From contig JTDE01002052.1 in NCBI GenBank assembly GCA_014338405.1, forward strand, positions 8,576 to 72,575: a stretch of 64,000 nucleotides of DNA, read 5' to 3'. The notes under the pieces were generated by a model. The model was not told the DNA's origin. It ran no database searches and was given only the letters and a program-made list of their open reading frames with translations. The DNA is from Paragonimus skrjabini miyazakii (Eukaryota; Platyhelminthes; Trematoda; Plagiorchiida; Troglotrematidae). Made by a program: the position numbers and the translations under genes. Of this stretch, positions 22,511 through 34,359 are shown piece by piece. The stretch's first letter is position 1. The number at the start of each line of letters is the position of its first letter.

Positions 22511-25500
22511 TTGAGTGTACAAGGTGTCTTTTTATTTTGTGTACTAAGTGTGATATCGTGCATGTGGCTATTCACTGAAGCAGGTTTTTCTCTTCGTGTG
22601 AAGTCACTTGGACTTGGTCGCAAAATTTGGCCTCTGTGTTATCCGAGGCTGTGAGAGCGGTGCGACTAAATCGACGGTCATCTAATGGTTAGTTCATATG
22701 TGTAGCGGTACCGGAATTCAGGGGAAATTTGCTAACCTACTTGCCGGAGAGTGCGGACATTAAAAATACCATGTTAACTAGTCCTTGCTTTATACTTGCC
22801 ATCCTTTGGCACAATGTAAGCGGGAAATTTGGGTGGCGAAGTGGAAAGGTAACCTCCGATGCTTGCCGGTTGTGTACGTTACGTAGTGGAGCTGACTCAA
22901 AAGTCCGAGCTCAGAGACAACAGTGCACGGAGCAAGTGACTAAAGTATCCAACTCACCTGGCAGCGAGGCGCTTGCCTAGCTAAACAGCGCAGAGTACTG
23001 TCTTTATGTCTGGTTCAGATTACTACTGCGTGTGGCAGACTTATTCAAACAGTATCTGGTTTCTAGTTTGATACTGAAGTGGATAATTCTCTGATAGTCC
23101 ACGGTTGGATGATGGCAGTTCTCTTTGTTTGGTACTACCTCTTGTGATCACCATCCCTACTTGGATAACAACAATACTATGCGTTTGCAATTTATGCATA
23201 TTTAACACGATAAGAACACCTAAGGTGGCAAACATGTCACTTGCTTTTTGTTCACATCTAGTGGCAGCTATTTCAAATTGGTACAGAAAGTCGCCAGTTG
23301 TTTTTACCACACCGCCTATTGCCGTAAACCGTTGACCACTTGCTTGTTACTGTAATCACACAATCGTAGATACCCACTCATTTGTGTTCTGTGCCTAACG
23401 CTTCGGTGCCTCGACTATTTATGACGCTGTGTACTCATATATGCGCATTTTATCGATAAATCGGTCGATCGTTTACAACTCACGACTTGTTTCAATCGCT
23501 GTGTTTATACCGGTTATACAAACAAACCTAAATCTATGACGATTCCGTCTGCCGCCAGTATGATCTTCGTTGTCTGGGTTATTTATACCGTTTTGTTGAC
23601 TGAAAATATTTCTGCAATGTTTTAGTATGATTTAACTTTTGTTGAAAATTTGCCTGATCATTGCTATGCTGAAACGTGGGAATACGTTTTGGTAAATATT
23701 TTCGGGCGTCCTGCTCGATATTATATACTAATCACACTTTGGTTCATTTCAAACATATTACTTCAAAGTGGGTAAGTACGTTGATGATATTATTGTATTT
23801 TTGATAATATGTTGCTTTAATAGTTCTGATCAAGTTGTACTGTTGAGTACGTGTTGTTGGATCGAACTCTCCACTCCACCTATGCCTGTAATCTCGCTTC
23901 ACTCCAACGGATCACTTTGTTATCGGTAGTCTGTACTTTGGTTTACACGTCCTTATGAACGGCTAGATTACTTACAACCATCAATATCATTTTATATTTA
24001 ATTATTCACGCTTTCGTTTTACTACTAGCATTATCTGCTTAGACCAATTTGGTTTACGTCTGGTCAGTAATATAACAGATGTGCTAAGCACTTTATGTGG
24101 GGCACTATTGTGTTAATCGAATGCGGAAGCACGTACACACTAAGTGCATTTTGCTTCCTGGACAAAACTACCAAATTGCACACACAGAACTCAATATTTC
24201 ATTGAGTTTGTATAAAATGAAGACGTATAGTGTACACTTTTGTTCACTCAACTCTGTAGCAGGTATCAACCACTAATTTCACGCTGGAACAGCCCAAATG
24301 GCTGGAATGTCAACTTCAATCAAGGTCAGTAGTGTTTTGACCGTATTCATGGCCATTCGGCTTCGTGGAGAATGTCGCATCTGACCGCTTAATCTGATCA
24401 ACGTAAGCGAGCTCTGGACATGCACGAGTCATCCGATTGGTCCATCCTGTTTGAATAAACGGAGTACTATGACATAGTGTAGCACAAAAAATTCGCGTTA
24501 TACAGCTGGGAAGCAAGTTTGTTCAAGGTTCGTCCACATACTTCACGCCAAATATGTTTGCATCTGAATTGGAGCTTCTAATTCGGCTGGAAATTTTTTC
24601 TTCGAAATGCATAAACATAGTAAAATCTCTCTAAGACGCAAATAGGTATAACAGGCCGATGAGTGAGACTACGAATAGTACCGGAAACTATACATTTGTA
24701 CCGTGTGTGCCATTCTTCTTGATTGCATGCCCTTGCTACACTCTGTTTTACTCACAAAATGAGAGAATGCAAGGAATTCAAAAATAAATAATCTTTTTGT
24801 TCCACATCTATTCTCTTTCCTCATAGTCGAATGTTTAACGCTTTTATGGTGTTGACTGTCTTCTTTATTTGAGTGGTAGACATTTTTTTTATGATGTTTT
24901 GTAAATCCCACCTGTTATGTAAACACGAGGTCATTGTTGCTTAGAGAATGCTAGCTTAATCTAATCGAAAATAACATAAGGACGCCGGAGTCCGGATTAG
25001 CATATTTTACAAGTACTCACAAACTCGATAAGCTTACCTGTAAATAAAAGCCGAAGTTTCAGATAGAGATTGGCTTAACCCATAAGATGAAATTCGATTT
25101 CAGTAACGAACAGTTACCTGGTGCTTTGAATGTCGATTTTCTTATTAACCTAAGTGATGAAGATACCATTCCCTGATGTTTTCAATGATTCATTGAGGCT
25201 GTCAAGGTAAGCTGGGAGCGTCAGTTCGTTTTTCCTCCTCAGTGGCTATATTATTCAATTTCCTAGTAGTCGAAGTCGTTGAAAAGCATCCTCGGGTATT
25301 ATAGTGTTTCTCTTCAATTCATTGTTATCGCTTCTATTTCTATTACTTATCTTTATAAATCTTTAGATGTGTGAAGCATTGACCATATTACTCAAGGGGC
25401 ATGTAAACCGCCTAACGGACGTTAAGTTTATTCACGAGCCTTGAAAAAGACTGAGGATCTTCTGTCTACTTACTTGTACTGCTATTTAATCTTTGTGATA

Positions 25501-26965
25501 CTGTTATGAATATGTTGCTCTTCCAGCAAGGCAAGAGCGAATACGTTAAGTTTTTTTCTTAGGTTGATGAGTTCCATTAATCAGTCGTAATCACCTTTTT
25601 CCCGGGTTTCGTGCGAATGAACCGTTTCTTGTTACGGTGTGTGTATATGCCTCCTATTTCATGCAGTTTGAGTGTTCCTCCATTTTATTGTCGCCTCTCC
25701 GCACTTCAGGCGTTCAAACATTTCGTTTTCGTATATAATATAAACAGTTTACAATGAATCTTCTCCACAGTGACTCTTCTGATAGTAGAGACTGTCTAGG
25801 TTCGTGAACTATCGACAAATACCATCTTTCCTTGTTTCTTACATACAGTCGGCTCATCTTTGTAAAGTGGGTACTCCGGCGCATTCGCTTATTCCATTGC
25901 AGACTCCCTATCACATCGAAAACAACCCTGACTTTGAATGTCAGTTCGAGGCGCGTGGCGTTTCACATTCCGCGCATGAGTGATCCGCTTCCATTATATA
26001 TGTTTCTTCCACTGTCTCTAACGCTGTACATCGCCTTTGTCTTTATTGTGCTGACTTGGTTGCATCCGAGACTATTGTCCCGTTCGTTATACACGCCTCC
26101 AAAATTTCAGTATCCCTTGCTGCCATTGTCATTCACGCTATCAGCGCAAGACAGCCTACGGATATCTGTTAGCAAAAACAAGTGGTTGGTGATGGGAGTC
26201 AATATGAATATCGCTCACGGTTAAGAAATCACGTTTACCAGGTGGTGCGGGAAAGGAATTCCATGATGGACTGCTGGGGAACAAAAGTTAACAAGTGTCG
26301 CGTTCTGTGCGGATTTCCTATTCATAGTTGCGTGTAAACATTCATGGCTAGACCTTTTTATTTCTGGTGGACACCTGCATGCTGAAGCCCCGAGGCTGGC
26401 GAGGCGTTCATTGTCAAGTAATTGTGTTTTAAACGATAACATCGTTCTGAGACATGCTTTTAAACCCTCTGCATATCCATCATCATAAGCAACAGTCTGA
26501 CTGCGCTGCATTTCAACTATATATCCATACATTCGGTACGTATCGTTAGAGACGAACCATACCACTTTTTTATCCGTGTGCATTCAAAAACTGGTTACAG
26601 GCTTTTATACAAGGTGAATTCCACATATTTTCTCAACATTATCCACTACGCAGAGAGAGCCTTTTATTTGACTGAGTTCGTTCTATTGCCTGTAAATGTT
26701 TTTATTTCGCTTACTCTACTCGGCGCGGTCTTACTTCTCAGTCGGTCTCGTCTAATCTCAATGACGGGTTTCGGAGTCTACATGATCACTGTTTGTCGTC
26801 CAGTAGATTGTAAAGAAATCGAACTAGTTATTTTGGTTACTTATGGCACATCCTAGCTTTCCTGATTAAAAAAGTAATCCAGTCTATCTTATTTATATCC
26901 GTTTTTGTTATTGGGATTATTTTGTTTCCTGGTTTTTATCATCTATCTTCTCTATCCTTCTGCAG

Positions 26966-27985
26966 TTCAATTCTGATAGGTCTGTCACGGAACATAGGTC
27001 AAAAGCAGGTGGTCTAGTCCGTCCAGATACAGCCGTCCCTCAGTCGGCCATCTCAGCTGTTCATCAGCCAATGACTACCGTAGGTCGTGGAATTGTTGGA
27101 GATGCACCGCGAGCCAAGACGTGGGCGAATATCGCCGGACAGCCGCCACGTGGATCAGCTGCTGTATTAGTAGGTTCCACCACCGGTTGGTCCGCCAAAC
27201 GCTTACCGGGACCTGTTGTCGCGCCGACTGGTAGCCGTGCACCGGTTCCGGGGAATTCCGTCGTTCCGATCAGCGCGAAGTCCACACCGCCAGCCACCGT
27301 GAGTGCAAATGGTATGATCAAATCAGAACTGCAATCGTCTGGAAATCAGACATTCCGAGTGGATGCTTCGAACACCATAAATTCATCCAAGACGATGGGC
27401 AATGCGGGGTTTGAAGAATCTATGCACCAGTTGCAACGAGAATCAGAAGCCCTTTATCAGCGCCTTGCCAAGTCCATAAATCCATCCACGTTTGATACGA
27501 ATGTGGAAAAAGCGCGATTCTTTGTTATCAAATCGTTTTCGGAAGATGATATTCATCGGTCCATCAAGTACGCAGTTTGGTGTTCCACAGAACTGGGTAA
27601 TAAAAAGTTGGATGCAGCCTTTGTGGCGGCCAACAACCAGTATCCAATCTATCTGTTCTACTCAGTGAATGGGTCCGGTCACTTTTGCGGCATGGCAGAG
27701 ATGACCTCGCGTGTGGACTATGATACACGAGTACGTGTTTGGGCGCAGGACAAATGGCAAGGCGCGTTTTCAGTGCGATGGATTTTTGTGAAGGATGTTC
27801 CGAATACCGCGTTGCGTCACATACGCGTTGAGACCAACGATAACAAGCCAGTTACGCATTCAAGAGATACGACTGAGTTGCCTTTAGAACGAGGGCGTCA
27901 GGTTATGGAAGTGCTTGCCAACTATTCGCACACGCTGTCCATTTTCGACGATTTCGTTTACTATGAACAGCGTGAACGACAAGAC
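26966..27985 (+). CDS. YTHDF: YTHDF-family m6A reader, YTH-domain exon
   Basis: This exon encodes the m6A-binding YTH domain. A polypyrimidine tract and tctgcag acceptor end at 26965; a strong gtaagt donor follows 27985. The exon is 340 codons, phase 0 at both ends, matching the exon at 1611-2840. Its start holds KTWANIAGQPPRG, resembling the W-x-I-A motif N-terminal to YTH in animal YTHDFs. The YTH domain runs from about 27479 to 27975: ARFFVIKSFSEDDIHRSIKY, VWCSTELGNKKLDAA, YLFYSVNGSGHFCGMAEM, VWAQDKWQGAF, RWIFVKDVPN, NKPVTHSRDTTELP and SIFDDFVYYEQRERQ. All three aromatic-cage tryptophans are present (the Trp of VWCSTE and both of VWAQDKW), so m6A binding should be intact. The protein presumably controls mRNA decay or translation in the cytoplasm. 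The last short exon after RERQD is not identified. Confidence 0.96.
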
Positions 27986-28565
27986 GTAAGTCGTGGCATT
28001 GACTGCATGTCTATGCTTCATCTGTGTCTATGTCTTCATCTCAGCATCAATCAAGTTATTCCAAGTTAACTTGAGGCTGCAGATTAATCAGTTAGCTACT
28101 AGACATTTAGTGTTTTCATAGGTTCTGGTTCAGCTTCATCTATCCTGGGTAATCGAATTTTAACTGTGTACTTGCTGTACTCTATCCTGTCACGTTGCAG
28201 CAAACAACTTGTTGTAGGTAGGCTACAGATATTACTATTGTTCGAGTCAGTTTTGTTAGGTGGGATTCAGCCATGACAACCTTCGCGCTCATCTCGTCAT
28301 GAGTATCATTGTTACTTACTATCTGATAGTATTTCAAGGTGTAACAACGGATGCGATTTTCAGTCCTCACGGCTCTGAGCGGTCTCTAGTTAAATGAGCT
28401 GACCATTCCTAGTGTGAAGCGCATTTCGGTCAAACTGGTAAATTTGGATGAGTAGCCGTCGCTGCACTACATGTGTGGTGAAGGTATCACGTCACTGGCG
28501 CTGTAGTTCGCCGATGTTCCAAAGCCAAACAAACCTGATATTTCAGATAGTTGTGAACAGTGGTG

Positions 28566-28690
28566 GTGTTGTTCATAGCTCGGGTTGATGGTTTTGGTGT
28601 TGGTATGTTCGCCGAGCTTGGCATTTAGGTTGCAAACGTTTCATCACCAAGCGAGATGACATCGTCAGTGCGTAATTGTTTCAGCTTATA
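28566..28690 (-). repeat. Penelope-like element terminal repeat (pLTR) fragment
   Basis: On the + strand, gctcgggttgatgg ... gagcttggcatttaggttgc ... cgtttcatcacc recurs at 63455-63573 (inverted), 62360-62440 (direct, decayed) and partly at 51950-52001 (direct). The gagcttggc and cgtttcatcacc motifs are characteristic of animal PLE terminal repeats. The segment includes a hammerhead-like core. Confidence 0.65.
28632..28671 (-). ncRNA. Minimal PLE-type hammerhead ribozyme motif
   Basis: Read on the - strand from 28671: GCA, core CTGACGA (28668-28662), a stem II that can form with gtcatc opposite ggtgat around a short loop, core GAAA (28642-28639), then CGTT with the scissile bond after 28635, and TGC closing stem I with GCA. 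Stem III would be the self-complementary ACGT with no loop, which can only pair between two molecules. This is the architecture published for hammerheads in Penelope-like elements, thought to act as dimers. One bulged U at the base of stem II and a three-pair stem I suggest weak activity. Confidence 0.6.
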
Positions 28691-29160
28691 GTTTTTTGAG
28701 CGTGGAGATTAGTGAAGTTCGATGGATGGCTGCTGTTATATAGCAGAGTGAGTTGACCTTCTGACCTGAATTCTGGTTGGTCGCCCTCTGTTGTTTTTCA
28801 ACTTTGACCTGATCTATCATTGGCCGATTCTTGTTGCATCCATTGGAATAAAGAAAAAGGAATAACGTTTTCGCCATAAGAGGTAAGACAGAAAAGTACA
28901 TGCGTACGGATTCAGAAATGCGCAATCGAACTGCCACGTGGACGTGCCCACAATGTCGATTCGGTTCATGTATGGGCTTCTACCTGTCTGATTGGAACCA
29001 TTGAATCGATTTTTGTAGGTCTAACTTTTAGTTTTGAACTGCAATGATTTACTACAAAAACGTTGACGAAGTCTCGTTGAGTCGGATGACGTGTTGACTA
29101 GACGAATGGGTGGTATTCACCACAGTTTGAGTGCACTGTTCGGCGTGGTACATTATCAAT

Positions 29161-29234
29161 GTTTCCGTAACTCAGTTGGTAGATTGCTTGCGACGTTCGG
29201 GCACGCTGTTCCTGTCGCTGGTTTAAATCCAGCC
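29161..29234 (+). pseudogene. tRNA-like pseudogene or SINE head
   Basis: There is a D-arm/A-box-like taactcagttgg at 29168-29179, and a T-arm with a perfect five-pair stem gctgg/ccagc around tttaaat at 29217-29233 (B-box ggtttaaatcc). Spacing is tRNA-like. The acceptor ends do not pair (gtttccg against cctaatc) and no good anticodon stem forms, so it is a tRNA-derived relic, not a functional tRNA. Confidence 0.55.
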
Positions 29235-32200
29235 CTAATCCATATTTTTTTTACAGTTAGATGTCTAAATCACTACCTCTGCCATATTACTTATAAGTAG
29301 TACATACAAGCAGGAAGTATACTAAGACCGATTTATCAATAGATTCTAGGCATGTGTGGTTGTCACAGTGTGATCTTGTTTCCGAACCAGCTCGATTAAC
29401 ATTTCCTTCCATAACTTGGCGGTCGATCAGCCACTAGGGATGCAGAGCTTTTTCGTCAACCCACGTGATGTACTTTCTGATTGTCCGAACTTGTTTAAAC
29501 GGCACAAATCACCTATCCGTTTAGCGTGACGCCAAAACAGCAGATACATTTAGTCTGTTGTTGTCTGTGGTGAAACAAACCATATTGGAGATATTTCTTG
29601 GAGTTAGACACTTAGTTGTTCAAGTTAAACATGTCGAGGGCTTTCACTTGAACTGAAACATCGTAGCGTCGCTGTAGATGCTTCCAACTGGCAACCGGTT
29701 GTTTTAACTTTGATAATAAAGCGTTGGGCGACATGTAACATTGTTTCCCGTTTATTGACAATTGACTTGAACAAGAAGGTGGTCCGTTTGAATACGGTCA
29801 AAGTGCTAATATCCTCGTACGTAACATTCCATGTCATTAAACCCAGTATCGTGTTGGAAAACCATTTGATTTTGATCAACGGAATTCACTTAACCGGTCG
29901 CGGTGGATACAGCTGTCTTGATGCGACAGGACCGTGAATACTTTTCATGATAAGCCCAATAGGCTTGTTTACTGAGGTGAAAACGAATAGGGCAGTGCTT
30001 CCAGCTTCGGATTTCAGATTAAATGCTGTCTGCAATGATTTATCACCTAGTATATACTGAGATTAGAACTCATAAACAAGCGTGAATTAATTTGGCTGGA
30101 TCGGTCGGTGCTTAGTCTGAGAAAAACGTGTTCGAAATTTCACCAAGGACATCCCGCGTAAAACTGTTTTATGCGTCACGAGTGCAAAGATTCAAAGTCT
30201 ATCACCATAGAGGACTGTTTGATTCGTTAAACGTGTTACGGTTAGAGAACGCAAAGGGTTGATGATCTGAATCTATGTTGTACTGTTAATATTTTCGGAA
30301 GGATAAATAGCGTGAATTAAAACGACTGAGGAGAGTCATCAACTGCAAGAATATAACGTTAGAAAGGAAAGTTTCGACATGGAAACAGCAACCGATCTGC
30401 GTCGAATCAGATATTTTTTACAAACCCATCCCAGTATGCGGCAACCAAACAAGCAGCTAACTGACGCCGACAATAAAAAGTCGAAAGCAGTTTCAATCCG
30501 CCGGCAATTTTTCAATACGGAGTTCTTGTGATCCAGTTCATCCATATCGATAGAAAATACCACGAACTGTTAACATTTAGTGTACATTTTTCATTCTTAT
30601 CTTACCAAAATCTTCCATCTCTCGTATGCTTTACACCCCCGGTCCACTTGCAGCTATGGTAATCGTTACAATAAAATGACGCTTGATAAAGGCTCTCCGA
30701 GAGGGTCGAAACGTTGCGAAACCGATAACTCTTTTGGTTTTTAACTCGTTGTGACTTAACCAAGGAATTAATAATAAAATGACGATGTTTGATATAGTGA
30801 GTGAGCCGTAGAAGTTTGTTCATACGCATATACAGAACTTTCCCTATGGAACTAACTGATCAACTCTGTCGAATGCATTTGAAAAATCCTAAGGGATAGT
30901 GTCGATTGATTTGCCTTCACCCACCGGCTTTTTCTTCTATCTTCTCTAATGAATGACTAAACTGGTAACGTAAAACCATCTATTCCGAGATACGAGGGCT
31001 GGTATAGAACTATCCAGGTGGTGGTGTTGTTAGTGATCAGTCGGGTCCTCCACAAAGTTGAGATCGGTCTGTCGATGGGTTGCGTTGCAGGAGAAGATGG
31101 CAGTCTCGCCTGGAGCCTATTGACAGGTCGATCCTGGTACACGTTCTGATTAGTCTGATCGCCCGGTTGACACACCGGCAGTGTGTCATGCCTCACATTG
31201 AGCTCGAGACTCGGCCGATAGTGTTGGATGAACATCATTCAGCGAGTTTCAACTCGAATCTCGCTTGCCCGTGCGGACGCAGTTACCTAACTCAGTTGCG
31301 AATGATGCTCATTAGTGCTTCACAGCTGCTTGAGTGTGCATATTCTTGACACTTTTCGCTCTACACTATTCACCGAAAATGTGCAACTTCTATTTGAACC
31401 CAGTTGGTAGTGCTCCAATTGCCATTTCTTGTAGGCGATGTTCTCATTTCAAACAAAGCCCCAATCCTCAGCATCTTTCTACGTTGAGTCGAGTCTGTTT
31501 ACTTCAGTACAACAGTTTAACGTAAACTTTTAAGACAGCCTATGCTAAGCACGTCTGGCATCCCGTCCAGTTCTTTTTATCAGACTGTTTCGATCACCTC
31601 CATATTTCCATAGAATTCATTGGAAGTCAATTATACAAACAGCTGTATTTGGTCATTCTCATCAAGTTTTTCCAATTGCCTAGGGCATCTGCGAGTTATG
31701 TTTGGAAATTATAACGAATTAAATAAATTATTATGAATAATAGAATTGAGGTGGGTCGCAGTCCACTGGAGGAGGGCGGGAGTTTTGGTGAATGCGTGAG
31801 TGTCACGCGTGCTTGCCGTCGGACAGGCGTTCGTTGGTATCATGTGGTTCACTCTTACTTTGGTTTCAAGTGACTGGAATAATCTGTCAAGAAAGGGTTT
31901 GTACAAGGGTTGTAGAGCCTGACGGTAATATCCTCGGCTGTTGGTAACAGTCGCCGTAATACAGCTGTGGAGTAGACTTTATTTAGTCTTGTAGATGACT
32001 CGGAAAACCTCATTCGGATTTATTTGTTAGTCAGTGTGAAGCAATTGGGTACCAATCATATTGAAAATGGGCTTTCTCGAACCGTTCGGAATCATTTCGA
32101 GTGTTGTCCACGAGTCCATTCCGATGGGCGCCTTGTGGTTCGCCCAACGTAATCGGCTTGGCAACGACGTGTGAAAAAACTAACACTAAGGGACGAAGAA

Positions 32201-32399
32201 AATCTAGGCAGGCTATCTTTGAGGCTTGGCACCAGTACCGGCCAGAAGTTAAACGACAGGCTGACTTGTGCCTCAGGATATACACTCTCAACCGTATCAG
32301 GAACTCAGCGTGTGATGATCACACATGTAACTTCACTATTGTACGACAGGGTGACAAAATAGGTGTTTCATTCACTATCTGAACGATTCCATGCCTCAA

Positions 32400-33110
32400 T
32401 TTTGGTCACATATTTTCATCCATGAATCATTGCGGATATCCGTTTTGGCTTAGCATGTCTCAAACTTGCTGGAGATTATCCGGTAAAATATCTGGTGTAC
32501 AAATTGTGTTGGCTCTGTGTGTTCAGCAGCAAACCAGCTTCCACTTGTACTTCAACGAAATAAGGCTGAGGAAGTGCGTGTACTGGTCAGTTCAAGTTTT
32601 CTTCCATATGAACTGCCCTTCGAATTGATCCCTCAATTCTACGAAGCATGGCAACATCCAGTAATGGTAGTTGGTTGTTCATCTCTGATTCGATGATGAA
32701 CACATTGTTTGGATTCGCTCGATTGGAACCAGCCAGTCTAGATATCATCGTTATCTTTTTGCAGATAAAATACATTGTCTACGTAACACCTATCGACGAT
32801 CTGACGTAGTTCATTATCCTCAAGCTTGGCTATGAATATGTCCTCGAACAGTGAGTTTAACGGAGAACACATTGCTGCGCCATCATTCTGCCGATTGAGC
32901 TTTCCATAAGATTGAAATTGGACGTTTGTATTTCAAAATATTACTAGCTCTTTTGGTCGATGGGAATGTTAACGTTGAGTTGATAGTTCTCAATGAAAAC
33001 GCAGAAATAATCAATCGTTTCTCTTAATGGCACGTTCGAGGAAAACAAGGTTACATCTAAGGTTCCTGATGTTCACGGAGAGTCAACCGTGTCGGCGAAG
33101 TCCAAGATGT
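32400..33110 (-). pseudogene. Penelope-like element reverse transcriptase fragment
   Basis: On the - strand the decayed palm reads DGAAMCSPLNSLFEDIFIAK near 32890-32830, corresponding to the PLE box G-x-x-M-G-S-P-L-x-P-x-x-A-x-x-F. It is followed by a YVDD box changed to YVDN near 32785, then MNNQLPLLDV near 32690-32660 (the NxxLPFLD thumb motif). Below 32587 a frame with a VHQIF segment may be the end of the RT. Stops at 32758 and 32587 interrupt it. Confidence 0.6.
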
Positions 33111-33510
33111 CTTAGACTGAATGAAGTCAATTGATATTTTATTTCTTCCAGTGGCTCCACCAGCCGCTAAGCCAACGGAAAGTTGTGGATGTTAAGAATC
33201 GGTCTTAAGGGCACTCACCTTTTGCAACTTTTAGGGAGACCATGGAGACAAGGAATGACCGTCCCTATGTGTCTAATGCACTTGTAGCTCAGCGCGTCAA
33301 TCATTTGTTTGTTTCATCTCAAGGAGTAACTTGGACAATTTTTTCTTTATGGCCGTTCACCAGTAACGAAAGAAGACATACGTCGCGAGATATTAACATT
33401 TTGTTTACTCTCTTCAGTCACGAACGTAAAACGTTGGAATATATAGGACATGTCGATAGCAACAACGATAGAAACAATCGACAACTGGGTTTATACAAAA
33501 CAAGGACTTT

Positions 33511-34000
33511 TCAGATCCAGGGCAGACAAACTGCATGAGTCAACAGGTTATGCACACACAGGACCTGACAGCGAGTATTGATTAACATAGCTTCAGAGAA
33601 AGCAAGCAACTTCGGATTCCGATTACGCAACAACACTTGAAACGAATTGGCGGGATAAACAACGTGACCTGTTTCCATGATGTGCTTTGCTATGGATGAA
33701 GTCGGATTTCGTCTCACTCGCTCTGTTGCCATTGCCTATTGCATCATGGCGCGCACCAACTACTTGGGCATATGTTCAGCCATTCTTTGTCGTAGGCACC
33801 GATCTCTTCCGCCGATATAGACGTCACCGCAACTGCAAGTGAACTGATAGATTACATGTGAGACAGAACATCCCGCGAAGTCAAAACGGATATTCTCTGT
33901 ACATAAAAGTATAAGTTCCTTGAGATCTGTTGCATCAGTGTGGATGGGGGGGGGGGTTCTATAACTCTGTTTTTATCCGTCCACTTGGAAGACAATTCCA
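33511..34000 (-). pseudogene. Penelope-like element with internal deletion: RT edge joined to GIY-YIG endonuclease
   Basis: The - strand shows DLKELILLCTENIRFDFAG (about 33935-33880), the segment just before the RT palm in PLEs. It is directly followed by CSVSHVIYQFTCSCGDVYIG (about 33875-33815), the GIY-YIG nuclease start. The nuclease continues with RQRMAEHMPK, SSIAKHIMETGHVVYP and a C-terminal LCVHNLLTHAVCLPW ending at 33511. Two stops lie near 33765 and 33745. PLE proteins normally have the whole RT palm and thumb between these segments, so about 200 residues are missing. Confidence 0.75.
33946..33956 (+). repeat. Homopolymer run of 11 G
   Basis: Eleven consecutive G at 33946-33956, just upstream (on the - strand) of the preserved PLE segment. 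It may be a polymerase-slippage or sequencing-sensitive site. Confidence 0.9.
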
Positions 34001-34359
34001 GCCCGTCTCTTCAGTTTTCCGGTAGATATTTGATTCAAACTGATCATCATAATCATGACTACGCGTGCTTAACTATGATCGTTAGACTTTTCTTACGTAT
34101 TGGTTTATTGCTTACTTTTACACCAAACTGTCGTACCGTTACGCAAAGGGGCTTGACCTGACGCAAAATGTGTTCGATGGCAAAATTTGTTGATCAAAAT
34201 GACTGTCTGATACTAAAGGAGCGGACGGTATTAGCTCTAACTGGCTGTCACGTTCAAATGTGGCGCAGCTTATAGCAGCCTGTTTTTGTAGATATGCAAT
34301 ATTACTGTATGATTCAATTACTTTCAACCGAGTTTTCCGTTTCACCTTCGTATCTAACT

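Larger units (their letters stand above)
2841..26965 (+). other. Inferred 24.1 kb YTHDF intron filled with retroelements
   Basis: The interval runs from a gtaagt donor at 2841 to a polypyrimidine tract and tctgcag acceptor ending at 26965. Both flanking exons are phase 0. It contains a CR1-like element with two nested gypsy elements, RTE and BEL/Pao relics and two assembly gaps. A small additional coding exon inside cannot be excluded. I saw nothing recognisable at 2841-5600 (AT-rich; open frames 3967-4272 and 4815-5096 without motifs), 19150-21420 or 22520-26880. The open frame at 25832-26224 has no recognisable domain. Confidence 0.6.
27986..32030. other. Downstream of the YTH exon: intron or 3' flank
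   Basis: Apart from the PLE repeat (28.6 kb) and tRNA-like relic (29.2 kb), no gene is recognised. A motif gagagggtcgaaacgttgcg at 30703-30722 resembles another PLE terminal signature. A weak candidate for the last YTHDF exon is 30363-30464 (33 codons plus stop, basic and Asn/Gln-rich, correct phase, poor acceptor). Several motif-free open frames occur at 30957-31525. Confidence 0.35.

Noticed and set aside
25832..26224. 130-codon open frame in the YTHDF intron
   Set aside because: No family motif, no good splice context considered as an exon in the YTHDF phase, and composition is again pyrimidine-biased.
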